A DNA stretch of 51,399 nt from a bacterium (GTDB lineage Bacteria; Vulcanimicrobiota; Xenobia; Xenobiales; Xenobiaceae). Positions 25,246 through 34,485 of this stretch are shown one piece after another (positions within the stretch are counted from its first letter, which is position 1; every line of letters starts with the position of its first letter). The translations under genes and the position numbers were made by a program. The notes beneath the pieces were generated by a model. The model was not told where the DNA came from and made no database searches. It was given only the letters and a program-made list of their open reading frames with translations. Location: positions 15,788-67,186 of the forward strand of contig JAUNIO010000008.1 in assembly GCA_030535355.1 (NCBI GenBank), written 5' to 3'.

Positions 25246-25605
25246 TATATCTCTCCTAACTATTTACGAGCTGGTACGAGCTGGCTGTTTACGAACCGTT
25301 TATGAATAGGTCAGCTTTACCGCAAAATACACGTTTACAAGTTCAATAGCCACGTTCAACAGCCTGCCTGTAATTCCTAGCATATTTTCAGATGTCTGCA
25401 CTTTTAGGCTTATCAGTACCCTCATTATAAATGCTGAGCGAAAAAGTCTCTTAAAAAAACAGGATATAACCGCATTTGTGCGCATTATAAAGGGATTATA
25501 ATTTGTCTGCTTCACACATCAGCCAGACAATGCGATCCGGCTCGATAAAATTGTGCAGCATATATCATATATCCGAATAACGCGTTAGAAAGGAGATTAC
25601 GCAGA
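25246..25605. other. Divergent spacer of 360 bp with possible promoter
   Basis: This AT-rich spacer separates the roadblock gene (minus) and the stalk-domain gene (plus). TATAAT occurs on the plus strand at 25497-25502, about 105 bp before the start at 25606, with TTGTGC at about 25476 in a -35-like place but short spacing. I see no repeat element, RNA gene or credible small gene here. Confidence 0.3.
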
Positions 25606-26931
25606 ATGTTAAGGCTCTTCACACGGGAAGCTATACTGCGCTCGCGTGCCTTTATATCTGTTGCAATCCTTTTAGCTCTGACTTTTCTGGCATCGTTAAC
25701 GGTAGTATCAGCTCCTCTGACCAATGTATTCGTTAACGGCGTCAGAGTTGATGCCTACCCGGTAATACATGATGGCATCGCCTATCTGCCTATCCAAGTC
25801 ATGGCTCAAGCAATGGAAGCAGAGATAATATGGGACGCTAAACTCGGCATTGTAAAAGTCAATGGTGCCAGCTCACCCGCCACCGTCTACAACCAGAACG
25901 GCAAGGTGCTTTTGCCCATTGAAAGTTTCATTACAGGCCTGGGCGGAAATGTCATTTATGATGGCCGCAACAACATGATAAGGGTTGAAACCCCTGAGTT
26001 TATGGCCAACGGTCCCAGTCATTCCAAGAATAAGCCAGTTAATACGGCTGCCAAAGTCTCCACGCCTGCGGTTTCCACACCAGCTGTTTCCACACCAGCT
26101 GTTTCCGTATCAGCTCAGCCGCCAGCCATGCAGACAGTAGGCACCACAGCGTCCCTCGCCGCCCAGAATCCAGCAGCTCCGGCTTATGGGACTCCTCCTG
26201 TGCCTGCTAATCAGCCCGTGACCGGCACACCGCCCTCAGTTCCCCAGACTGCCAATTACGGCGTATATACTAAAACCACCACTTCTGCCTACGGGACTCC
26301 CCCCTCTAACGCTCAAATGGCTTACGGAACCGCCGGATATGGCACCAATCCCACTGCTGTCAATAACGCCTATATGCCGCCTCAGTCTACAGCTACAGTT
26401 AAGCCTTCTTTTCGGCCGCCTTACGCTATGCCTTCAGCAAACGTCCCGGCCCAGACCTCCCAGACGGCTTACACTCCCGGAGCTATGGCGTCTAACAGCG
26501 CTGCTATAACTGGCGTTGCCCCCAACGTAGGTATCAACGCTATACCCTCGCTGGCCCAAACCAACAATTCCCCTTACATTCCCCGCACTGCCCAAAACAG
26601 CGTCTTTAAAGTAACGGTCAGCAACTTAGAGATAGTTCCCGTAATTAAAGATTTCTACAAACCGCGCACAGGCTCGAAATTTGTCGTGGCGTCGCTGTCA
26701 CAGCAAAATATTTCTAATCAAGTGCAAATTTACACTGGCAAATTCTCACTAGTAGATCAAAACCAGAATTCTTACGACCATCTCGAGGGCCTAAGCAATT
26801 TCTGGCTGGTCATATTGCGTCCGTACGGCGTTAACTTCGGCTATTTGGTATTCGAAATTCCTCAGAACGCTAAACCGATCTGCTTAGTTTTGCACGCGCT
26901 CAACCAAGCGCCTTTGACCATAAATCTTTAA
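25606..26931 (+). CDS. Exported stalk-domain protein with Pro/Ala-rich linker
   Basis: This 441-residue protein has a signal-like N-terminal helix (about 15-36). A copper-amine-oxidase-N-like stalk domain follows (about 40-130: VFVNGVRVDAYPVIHDGIAYLPIQVMAQ...IIWDAKLGIVKV). Then comes a long Pro/Ala/Thr/Tyr linker with tandem VSTPA units and a C-terminal beta-sandwich-like domain (about 325-441) resembling DUF4352. Stalk domains usually attach exported proteins to the cell surface or to other proteins. AAGGAG lies about 10 bp before the ATG. The solute-binding protein gene begins 24 bp downstream, so the two are probably co-expressed. Confidence 0.75.
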   Translation: MLRLFTREAILRSRAFISVAILLALTFLASLTVVSAPLTNVFVNGVRVDAYPVIHDGIAYLPIQVMAQAMEAEIIWDAKLGIVKVNGASSPATVYNQNGKVLLPIESFITGLGGNVIYDGRNNMIRVETPEFMANGPSHSKNKPVNTAAKVSTPAVSTPAVSTPAVSVSAQPPAMQTVGTTASLAAQNPAAPAYGTPPVPANQPVTGTPPSVPQTANYGVYTKTTTSAYGTPPSNAQMAYGTAGYGTNPTAVNNAYMPPQSTATVKPSFRPPYAMPSANVPAQTSQTAYTPGAMASNSAAITGVAPNVGINAIPSLAQTNNSPYIPRTAQNSVFKVTVSNLEIVPVIKDFYKPRTGSKFVVASLSQQNISNQVQIYTGKFSLVDQNQNSYDHLEGLSNFWLVILRPYGVNFGYLVFEIPQNAKPICLVLHALNQAPLTINL

Positions 26932-26955
26932 TGACTTAATAAACATGGAGAGAAT

Positions 26956-28278
26956 ATGAATTCAAAGTTTCGTCTCTTTACAGCAATAGTAGCTTTGACA
27001 GCGGCGATAGCCTTGAGCTTGGTCTGCGGTACACGTGAAAGTCAGGCTCAGAGCCCAATTGAAGTTACTTTTTGGCACGCCATGTCTAAAGCCCGCGGGG
27101 AAAAGCTTAACTCGCTCGTCCAGCGTTTCAATAAGCAAAACCCCAGCATCAAAGTCACCGCTACTTTTGTAGGAGCTAAAGGCGGGCGCGGCAATGACTA
27201 CAATGCTCTATACACCAATCTTCTCGAGCAGCTAGCCCGCACAACTCCTCCCGACATTGCTCAGGTCTATGAAAACTGGACTACCCAGTTTATCGAAATT
27301 GGAGCGCTTACTCCCGTCGATACCTTTTTTAACGGGCCAGATGGCTTAGACCAAGCTTCTATCAACGATTTTGTCGATATTTTCCGCAAAGCCAACACGT
27401 TTACCAGCCCCAGCGGCGAGCAGCACATTTACACTCTGCCTTTCAATAAAAGCATCTACGTGCTTTTTTACAACAAAGCGGTATTTCAGGAGCTAGGCTT
27501 AACGCCTCCTAAGACCTGGGACGAAATGCGCAAAGTCGCCAAAACTATCAGCACCAAGAAAGGTATTCCCGGCTTAGCGTTTGCCCCTAACGTCGATATT
27601 TTTGGTCACTACCTTTACACCAACGGCGGCGAATATTTCCAGAACGGCAAAGTGAGTTTTGGCGGCGCTTTAGGCGTCAAAGACCTCAATTATTGGGTAA
27701 CCCTGGTGCACAATGATCGCTCCGCCACACCGACCTTTGATGCCCGCAAAATGTTCAGCGACGGCAAGGCTGGCATGTACATGGAATCGACCTCCAATAT
27801 CGGCAACTTTGAAAAGAATCCCAACCTTAAATTCGGCGTTGTCCCTATTCCCCGCGGCACTACTATGAGCTATCAGTTCGCCGGCACCAATTTAGCGATA
27901 TTTAAGAAAGATACCGGAGATTCCACAGCAGACCAGGGCCGCCAAAAAGCTGCCTGGAAGTTCATCCGCTTTATGACTAGCCCCGAGATCACTACTGAAT
28001 TTGCCACTGCCACCGGTTATCTGCCTGTGCGCAAATCTGCGGTCAACGGACCTGTTTACAAAAACTACATCAAGCAGCATCCTAACTATCAGGTAGGAAT
28101 TAACAGCCTTCAGTACGCTTCCGTACAGCCCCGGGTAGGCTGCTGGGAAACCGTTCGCGGTATTCTCGACGACACTCTCATCGAAGCTTTAGGGCGCAAA
28201 AACACCCCTGAAGACGCCATGCTGCGCGCTACATCTATGGCCAACGGTATGCTGATGTCCGCTGCCGGCAATCAATAA
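26956..28278 (+). CDS. ABC transporter extracellular solute-binding protein, UgpB/MalE-type
   Basis: This 440-residue family 1 solute-binding protein has a signal peptide ending near SQAQSP (about 33). It contains IEVTFWHAMS, LTPPKTWDEM (about 178-187) and FAGTNLAIFKK (about 310-320), matching sugar or glycerol-3-phosphate binders such as UgpB. No lipobox is evident at the signal cleavage; there is a Cys at VCGTR within the leader, whose context does not fit a lipobox well. No permease or ATPase gene lies in the window, so it is an orphan binding protein paired with a stalk-domain protein. Substrate unknown. Confidence 0.88.
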   Translation: MNSKFRLFTAIVALTAAIALSLVCGTRESQAQSPIEVTFWHAMSKARGEKLNSLVQRFNKQNPSIKVTATFVGAKGGRGNDYNALYTNLLEQLARTTPPDIAQVYENWTTQFIEIGALTPVDTFFNGPDGLDQASINDFVDIFRKANTFTSPSGEQHIYTLPFNKSIYVLFYNKAVFQELGLTPPKTWDEMRKVAKTISTKKGIPGLAFAPNVDIFGHYLYTNGGEYFQNGKVSFGGALGVKDLNYWVTLVHNDRSATPTFDARKMFSDGKAGMYMESTSNIGNFEKNPNLKFGVVPIPRGTTMSYQFAGTNLAIFKKDTGDSTADQGRQKAAWKFIRFMTSPEITTEFATATGYLPVRKSAVNGPVYKNYIKQHPNYQVGINSLQYASVQPRVGCWETVRGILDDTLIEALGRKNTPEDAMLRATSMANGMLMSAAGNQ

Positions 28279-28324
28279 CAATACCGGGATTATAAGTTCA
28301 GGCCATATATTTAATTAAATAATT

Positions 28325-28360
28325 ACAGCAAGCGCCAAACATACGTTTGGCGCTTGCTGT
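28325..28360 (+). terminator. Perfect 16-bp hairpin after the solute-binding protein gene
   Basis: ACAGCAAGCGCCAAAC (28325-28340) and GTTTGGCGCTTGCTGT (28345-28360) form a perfect stem with loop ATAC. No U-tract follows. The GCGCCAAAC/GTTTGGCGC core resembles the hairpin at 34431-34461, so a conserved terminator type is likely. Confidence 0.7.
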
Positions 28361-28377
28361 ACCCTCGCGCCCTATCC

Positions 28378-29754
28378 ATGTCCCAATGCCATAAAGTGTT
28401 CGAACTGCCCCCACCGCAAAAACAGCTGGCTCCTCTGCCCCATCATTCCTGGTTCTGGCGCCATACCATGGCGCTGAGTTTAACTGGGCTGGCCTTATTT
28501 CTTTTTTTAGTGGCCACCAATACCCAAAGCGGATGGGTTTATGTTATAGTTGCCTGTTTGGCAGCGACGCTGCTGCTCAGCTATATTATAGCGAGATCGA
28601 TGCTCTATAAGCTGACCGTCACGCGCCAATTTGAAGATGACGTGCGCTGCGGTGAAGAAACGCGGATAACACTAACTCTGCACAATGCGAGCAAAAGCCC
28701 GAAATTCGGAATTTCCATCATCGAACACCTTCCCCAAACACTGCCGGATATCGCTCCCCAACGCCGTTTTTATGCTACTTATATACCTGCTAAAAGTACG
28801 GCAAAATTCACTTACTCCGTAAAATGCCGCCTGCGCGGGTATCATCAGTTTACACAAGTTGAATTAGAAAGCGGATTCCCCTTAAGCCTGTTTTTCATAA
28901 AAAAGCGTTTTAGCACTTCAGATTGGCTCTGCGCTGCTCCTCAGCTGCTGCCGCTGTCCAGCGAAAATCACAGTTCAGCGACTTCCCCTTACGCAATACG
29001 CCATTTAATACGGCGCGGCCAGAGCGATAGCTTTTACGGTTTGCGCGAATACATCTACGGCGACGATCTGCGCTTTGTGCATTGGGCAGCCAGCGCTCAC
29101 CACCGCGAGCTGCTCATCAAAGAATTTCAAGATATTAGCTCGCAAAAACGTCTGCTCATAGCTATTGACCCTACGCGGCAGGAATTTTTGCAGACTCCTC
29201 AGCAGGAAGACCTTGAAAGCGCCTTGGCGCTAGCCGCAACATTAGCGGAATGGTGCGCCGATCTTAAGGTTCCCTGCACTCTAGTGACTCTGCGCCAAGG
29301 AGAGATTAAAACTGGAGACGCCTTATCACGCCAAGAATTTCTAGCTTCTATCCAAGCCGAGCCTCCCTATAATAATCCTGACGAGTTAGCCAATTGGCTA
29401 CAGAAAGAAGCAGCAGATTCGCCAAATTGCCACATAATTTACTTTAGTATCCCTGGTACTGATCAGCACACCGGCTCAGTCCGTCCCTTTGGGCCCAGCC
29501 GCGAAATGCGCGTAGTCTGCGCTCCCTCTCTTTCCCCACCTTCCTTATATCTTGCCTTTTCGCTGAATAAAGGACAGCGCCAGCGCCACTATTTGCCATT
29601 AAGAAACCGTTTCGTCCCCAGGGATAAACGCCAGCTGGCCCGCAAATGGAAACCTTTCCTCACAGAGAGTTACTTTGAGCACAATACCCTCTACCTGTGC
29701 GGAAGCAAATATCTGGAAGAAGCCCTGTCATGTATAATAAGGTCCCTGCGTTAA
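28378..29754 (+). CDS. DUF58 domain membrane protein
   Basis: This 458-residue protein has two transmembrane helices (about 30-70) and a DUF58 domain with the hallmark YGDDLRFVHWAASA (about 225-238). A frame opens at TTG 28354, but that lies inside the terminator hairpin, so the ATG at 28378 is preferred; there is no clear ribosome-binding site. DUF58 proteins regularly pair with transglutaminase-like TgpA proteins, as here, often with a MoxR ATPase that is absent from this window. The family is linked to cell-envelope or enzyme assembly, without a firm biochemical role. The next gene overlaps its 3' end. Confidence 0.88.
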   Translation: MSQCHKVFELPPPQKQLAPLPHHSWFWRHTMALSLTGLALFLFLVATNTQSGWVYVIVACLAATLLLSYIIARSMLYKLTVTRQFEDDVRCGEETRITLTLHNASKSPKFGISIIEHLPQTLPDIAPQRRFYATYIPAKSTAKFTYSVKCRLRGYHQFTQVELESGFPLSLFFIKKRFSTSDWLCAAPQLLPLSSENHSSATSPYAIRHLIRRGQSDSFYGLREYIYGDDLRFVHWAASAHHRELLIKEFQDISSQKRLLIAIDPTRQEFLQTPQQEDLESALALAATLAEWCADLKVPCTLVTLRQGEIKTGDALSRQEFLASIQAEPPYNNPDELANWLQKEAADSPNCHIIYFSIPGTDQHTGSVRPFGPSREMRVVCAPSLSPPSLYLAFSLNKGQRQRHYLPLRNRFVPRDKRQLARKWKPFLTESYFEHNTLYLCGSKYLEEALSCIIRSLR

Positions 29755-32129
29755 ATATGCCTAACAGCCTCCAACCGCCCAGCCCCTTAGAGCAATTGCG
29801 CCGCTATCACGCTTCGCCGCAGGTCTCCGAAGATTCTCTGGTCTTTCGCAGCCTCTGTATGCTGACTGCCAGCATTGCCATTATAGCTGCTTTGCATCAA
29901 ATGGAATGGCCCGCTTATGGCTTTACCGCCTTATTCGCCGCCTATATTGGCAATATTTTTTCCTATTTTACGCGGCGCCGCCGCAATTGGACTGTCAAAG
30001 TCTTTATTTCCTTTTATATGCTGTGGGTATTGGTGGAGTTTTTCCAGGATATAGCCCGAGAAACCGATACCCGCTTACCCCTGGCAAAATTATTGATACT
30101 GCTCTACACAGGCCACAGCTTCGATGTGCCCAGGCGCAAAGATTTAGACTACTCGCAGATGGTAGCCTTTATCCTTATATGTTTGGGCGCTGTCTTAACC
30201 AGCTCCATGTCTTATGGAATATATTTGCTGGTATTTGCCTTATCAGCTTACGCTACCTGTTACTGCAGCTATCGCTCAGAACGCCTGCAGTACGAGGAAA
30301 AGGCCGACTTAAAATACACCCAGCAGCAGTCCTCCGCAAAGTCAAAATACGCAATCGGCTCCTTGATCCTTAAAACCCTGGCGTTAGCTGCCATCATATC
30401 CGCCTGCAGTTTCGCAGCCATGCCGCGCTACCAAAGCCTGCGCTTGCAGTCAATGCCCTCCTCATGGCATTCCAACCTTAAATTTCCTACGGTAAGCCGT
30501 GGCGAAATCGTCTCGCCCAATTCTGGCACAGACAGCTCTTCTGCTAAAGGCAAACAGCTAGCTTCGACCGACGATCTTATGTCCTTTAACGCTATCGTCG
30601 ATCTCGATCAAAGAGTCGCCCTCTCCCATGAAAAAGTTTTGCTGCTGCGCAGCAACGCCTGGTGTTATCTGCGCGGTTTATCATTTACAGAATACGACGG
30701 TCACCATTGGAAAGTAGAAGAAGACTTGCAGGAAATTACCAGCAGCGACTCGCCTATGCATATTCCCCACCTCTTTTTTGGGGAATCCCAGCAGCGAGTG
30801 ACCCAAATCATTCAAGTTGAACGGGATATGCCCAATTTGGTCTTTGCCGCCTACACACCGGTAAACCTGTATATGCCAACCAATACCGTTTATACGGACA
30901 AGGCCCAGAATCTGCGGGTCCCTTTCATCCTGGAAAAAGGCACAGTTTATTCCGTAATCAGCCAAAGCCCCATTCAAAGCCAGCAAGCCCTAAATTTTCT
31001 AAATATTTTTTCGCGTTTCAACGCTAAAGATGCAGCCTATGTCGCTAAATACCAAAAAGCCACCCGCAAAGCTTACAAACGCTCACATCAGAGCGAGCGC
31101 ATAGCCCCCTTCCTGCAGCTTCCTAAAACAGTTACCCACAGAACGCGAAAATTAGCCAAAGACATAACCAAAGACGGCAAAAATAATTTCCAGCGCGCGG
31201 TAATGCTGTCCAATTACCTGCGCAGCCATTACACTTATCAAAGCCCTCCGCCTCCCTATCCCAAGGAGCGCGAAGTCTGCGATTATTTTCTCTTTGACTC
31301 TAAAATCGGACACTGTGAGCAATATGCTACAGCGATGACCGTTATGGCCCGTTCTTTAGGGATACCCGCCCGTTATGTGACAGGTTATGTGCCGAACAGC
31401 TACAATCCCCTGACCGGATATTATGAAATCCGCGCCAGCGACGCTCACTCCTGGGTCGAAGTCTATATCCCCCCTATCGGCTGGATAGAATTTGAACCGA
31501 CCTCAGGCCAAAACGAAGAAGCTTTTTTGCTCCCCCAAGATATAGAACAGAGCAACATGTTCGAAGCGCTAGAAAAATACCTGGCTAGCTTAATCCCTCC
31601 GCGGTATTTGCAGTATCTACAGCAGCTTCAGCAAGCTTTTATAGATTTTATCGCTAGATGGAAAGGGCTTTTGCTAGGAGCAGCTTTTTTCTGCACGCTC
31701 ATTCTCAGCCTTAGAGCTTTATATAAAATTGCCCGCAAATTGCTGGCCAAAGCCGACAGAGAAGAGAGCTGGAACGGTTTTGCTGTGGGACTGCACAGCT
31801 TAAGCAAGCTGGCCCAGCAGTTAGTGCCCAACCGGTTATTCCGCTCTGAGGATCTGCTATCCTCGCGCTATCGCGACATCATGATCGCCCTGCAGCGCCG
31901 CGGTTACCGGCGGTCTCCCTCTATGACTATGCTCACCTTCATGTCGCACTGCACGGCTGAGCTCAGCGTACCCGAACTACAAGAAATATACAGACTCTGG
32001 GAACGGCGGCAGTACGGAAGCGAGCCGAACAGTTTTAATAGCGAAGATGAAAATCTCTGGAACAGCTTAACAGCTGCCGCTTTAACAAAGCTGCGGCAAA
32101 AAAAAGACGGCAAGCGCTATGACCACTAA
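29730..32129 (+). CDS. TgpA-like membrane transglutaminase
   Basis: This 799-residue protein has an N-terminal block of six or so transmembrane helices (about 35-245, DUF3488-like), a periplasmic domain with a transglutaminase core and a C-terminal helix (about 640-660) before a cytoplasmic tail. The catalytic Cys529 is in GHCEQYATAMT, His573 in ASDAHSWVEVY, and WIEFEPTSG follows as the third site. I chose the ATG at 29730, overlapping DUF58 by 25 bp; an alternative ATG is at 29757. The likely substrate, by family, is a periplasmic or peptidoglycan-linked protein, and this remains unproven. It forms an operon with the DUF58 and YfhO-like genes. Confidence 0.9.
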   Translation: MYNKVPALNMPNSLQPPSPLEQLRRYHASPQVSEDSLVFRSLCMLTASIAIIAALHQMEWPAYGFTALFAAYIGNIFSYFTRRRRNWTVKVFISFYMLWVLVEFFQDIARETDTRLPLAKLLILLYTGHSFDVPRRKDLDYSQMVAFILICLGAVLTSSMSYGIYLLVFALSAYATCYCSYRSERLQYEEKADLKYTQQQSSAKSKYAIGSLILKTLALAAIISACSFAAMPRYQSLRLQSMPSSWHSNLKFPTVSRGEIVSPNSGTDSSSAKGKQLASTDDLMSFNAIVDLDQRVALSHEKVLLLRSNAWCYLRGLSFTEYDGHHWKVEEDLQEITSSDSPMHIPHLFFGESQQRVTQIIQVERDMPNLVFAAYTPVNLYMPTNTVYTDKAQNLRVPFILEKGTVYSVISQSPIQSQQALNFLNIFSRFNAKDAAYVAKYQKATRKAYKRSHQSERIAPFLQLPKTVTHRTRKLAKDITKDGKNNFQRAVMLSNYLRSHYTYQSPPPPYPKEREVCDYFLFDSKIGHCEQYATAMTVMARSLGIPARYVTGYVPNSYNPLTGYYEIRASDAHSWVEVYIPPIGWIEFEPTSGQNEEAFLLPQDIEQSNMFEALEKYLASLIPPRYLQYLQQLQQAFIDFIARWKGLLLGAAFFCTLILSLRALYKIARKLLAKADREESWNGFAVGLHSLSKLAQQLVPNRLFRSEDLLSSRYRDIMIALQRRGYRRSPSMTMLTFMSHCTAELSVPELQEIYRLWERRQYGSEPNSFNSEDENLWNSLTAAALTKLRQKKDGKRYDH

Positions 32130-34404
32130 TAACAGCCAAAATAATATCATTCCTGCGGTTCCTATTTCCTCCTGGTTTTCGGAAGCCTGGAAAGCCTCGC
32201 TCTTCTTCGCCGTTACCCTCGCGCTATTCTTCTATCCTGCCGTCCTGCAGAATAGACTCATTTATAGCGGCGATCTGACCGGCTCTGATTTGCTGGAACT
32301 CAATATTCCCCGACGCATTTTAGCGGCTGAAGCAGTCCGCGACGGCGAACTGCCTTTATGGGAGCCGAAACTCGGCAATGGTCTGCCTCTGCTCGCCGAA
32401 GGGCAAGCCGCCTTATTCTATCCCACGACAGTTCCCTTATGTTTAGCCTTTTCCCATACGCAAGCTTCTAACCTAAACATACTGCTGACTTTGCTGACCG
32501 CCCTGTTAGGCAGCTACGCCCTGCACCGCGCTTACGGGCTCCGCACCGTCCCGGCCCTGCTGGGTTCCCTCGCTTTTGGCCTAGGCGGTATTTTTATTTT
32601 CCGCCTTAAGCATCTCAATATGATCCAGGTTATGGCCTGGCTGCCTTGGAGTTTTCTGGCTTTGCGCGCCTATTGGCTGACTTCCCGCCACAGATATTTA
32701 ATTCTGCTGATTCTGTCCTGGGCCTTGCAGCTTCTCGCTGGCCATCCTCACGTCTGCTATATCTGCTGGTTAGCCAGCTTTCTATATGGCGCTGCTTTAT
32801 GCTGGGAACAGCCCCGCCAGCCGCACACCCGCTATACTTGGTATCATTTCTTGGGCATTATGGCGGCCTCTATAACCGCAGTCGTGCTGCTCTGCAGCGT
32901 CCAGTTGCTGCCTACCTGGGAACTTACCAAAATTGCTTCGCGCTCAGGCACCGTCTCCTGGAGTGATTTGCGCGTTTTCCCATTTAAATTCGCGCATTTT
33001 TTACGCCTGCTTGATCCGTTTTGCTTCGGCTCTCCGGCTGCTGGCGACTTTAACCGCAATGTAAACAGCGAAGGTCTGTTTTGGGAGAACGCCCCCTATT
33101 TAGGCATCATCCCTCTGCTCTTCGCGTTAGCTGCGGGACCGCTGGCCAAAGCTAAAAGGACTGTCTGTCCTGTCGTAGTTTTAGCTATCTTTTTTGCCTG
33201 GAGCGCTTTAGGTCCCAGCGGAGGCTTATACTGGTTTTCCTGGAAATTCTTGCCTTTTTTTAATTTGTTTAGATTCCCATCCCGGATGCTCATCCCAGCC
33301 TCTTGCTGCGCCGGAATATTAGCCGCCTGGGGCTGCCAGTACCTAGACAATTATCTGCGCAGCCGCTATTCACAGCGCACAGCCTCCATAACCGGCATTA
33401 TCCTAATCACCTTAACTTTAGCCGATCTTTTCAACACCAACAGATTATATCAAAGCTATCTGCCTTCTGCCTGGGAGCAGCCTCCCGCAGCTCTATCGCT
33501 GCTCCGCCATAAGCAGCGCCTTTACGCCCCAACATATATTCTGACCTGGGAACAGATTATTGAGCACCGCGGATGGTATCGCAATGAGGAAAGGATTTGT
33601 TATGCTTTAAATACTCTGGCCCCCGATCTCGCAGCCATTTGGGGCGTCCATTGCCCTTCCGACCGCATAATTTTCGACGGCGGCAACGAGCTCTGGCATT
33701 ATTATGACACGCAGTCCTGGCAGTTCAGCAATATCTGCAGCTCATTTGCAAATAAAGATGGAGCAATTGTCAGCTTTGATATATTTCCCGGTTTGATGCC
33801 CTATCTGCGCCTGCAGAGCATTTCCCACGTGCTCAGTTTTATACCGCTGCGCCATCCCAGACATATCCCCGGTATTGGCGGAGCTATAATTTACACGGAC
33901 AAAGAGCATCCCGAATTGCCGCCGCTGTATATTTACGCTCTGCGCGATCCCCTGCCGCGAGTCCGGCTTGTAGCTCCTGATCTTACGGCAGAGCTCCCAG
34001 AATTTGCGCGTTTTATCCGCGACAATTATCCTTCCTATCGAGAAGGATCGCTTTATGAACCGTCAATAGGAAATAATCCCTCCATAGGCTCGGCCAATAT
34101 ACTGCACGAAGGCCACAATTATTTAACTATCGCCACCGAATGCGGGCGCGATAGTTTCTTAATCGTAAGCAATACTTATCATCCCAACTGGAGCGCCAGC
34201 ATCGATGATGCGCCTGCTGTTCCGATTACCCGCGTCAATTACGCATTTCAAGGCACTCCCATTCCTGCGGGAAAGCACCTGATCACTTTGCGCTTTCACT
34301 CTCCGGCCTTCGAAATGGGATGGAAAATCAGCGCAGCTACCCTGGCAGTTTTGCTCCTGCTGGGGGCTTGGTGCGCATGGCGAAAACACAAGCCCAATAA
34401 TTAG
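32119..34404 (+). CDS. YfhO-like multi-spanning membrane protein
   Basis: This 761-residue protein has about 12 hydrophobic helices and the YfhO-type signature near the N-terminus: a GDLTGSDLLELNIPRR loop, then ELPLWEPKLGNGLPLLAEGQ and a GHPHV motif (about residues 210-214). The C-terminal 200 residues form a beta-rich extracytoplasmic domain ending in a last helix. YfhO proteins are GT-C-like and implicated in adding sugars to lipoteichoic acid or lipids in Firmicutes, but the function in a diderm is open. It starts within the end of the transglutaminase gene (11-bp overlap), so it belongs to the same operon. Confidence 0.82.
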   Translation: MTTNNSQNNIIPAVPISSWFSEAWKASLFFAVTLALFFYPAVLQNRLIYSGDLTGSDLLELNIPRRILAAEAVRDGELPLWEPKLGNGLPLLAEGQAALFYPTTVPLCLAFSHTQASNLNILLTLLTALLGSYALHRAYGLRTVPALLGSLAFGLGGIFIFRLKHLNMIQVMAWLPWSFLALRAYWLTSRHRYLILLILSWALQLLAGHPHVCYICWLASFLYGAALCWEQPRQPHTRYTWYHFLGIMAASITAVVLLCSVQLLPTWELTKIASRSGTVSWSDLRVFPFKFAHFLRLLDPFCFGSPAAGDFNRNVNSEGLFWENAPYLGIIPLLFALAAGPLAKAKRTVCPVVVLAIFFAWSALGPSGGLYWFSWKFLPFFNLFRFPSRMLIPASCCAGILAAWGCQYLDNYLRSRYSQRTASITGIILITLTLADLFNTNRLYQSYLPSAWEQPPAALSLLRHKQRLYAPTYILTWEQIIEHRGWYRNEERICYALNTLAPDLAAIWGVHCPSDRIIFDGGNELWHYYDTQSWQFSNICSSFANKDGAIVSFDIFPGLMPYLRLQSISHVLSFIPLRHPRHIPGIGGAIIYTDKEHPELPPLYIYALRDPLPRVRLVAPDLTAELPEFARFIRDNYPSYREGSLYEPSIGNNPSIGSANILHEGHNYLTIATECGRDSFLIVSNTYHPNWSASIDDAPAVPITRVNYAFQGTPIPAGKHLITLRFHSPAFEMGWKISAATLAVLLLLGAWCAWRKHKPNN

Positions 34405-34430
34405 AGATAGTCCTTAGCACGAGCTTTTCA

Positions 34431-34461
34431 CAAAAAAAGCGCCAAACTTGCGTTTGGCACT
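34431..34461 (-). terminator. Intrinsic terminator of the HerA-like ATPase gene
   Basis: On the minus strand GTGCCAAAC-GCAA-GTTTGGCGC is followed by seven T residues, 25 bp after the stop codon. It is also positioned to stop plus-strand transcripts from the YfhO-like gene. Confidence 0.8.
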
Positions 34462-34485
34462 CGCCTTAAGCCAGTTCTGGCTTCT

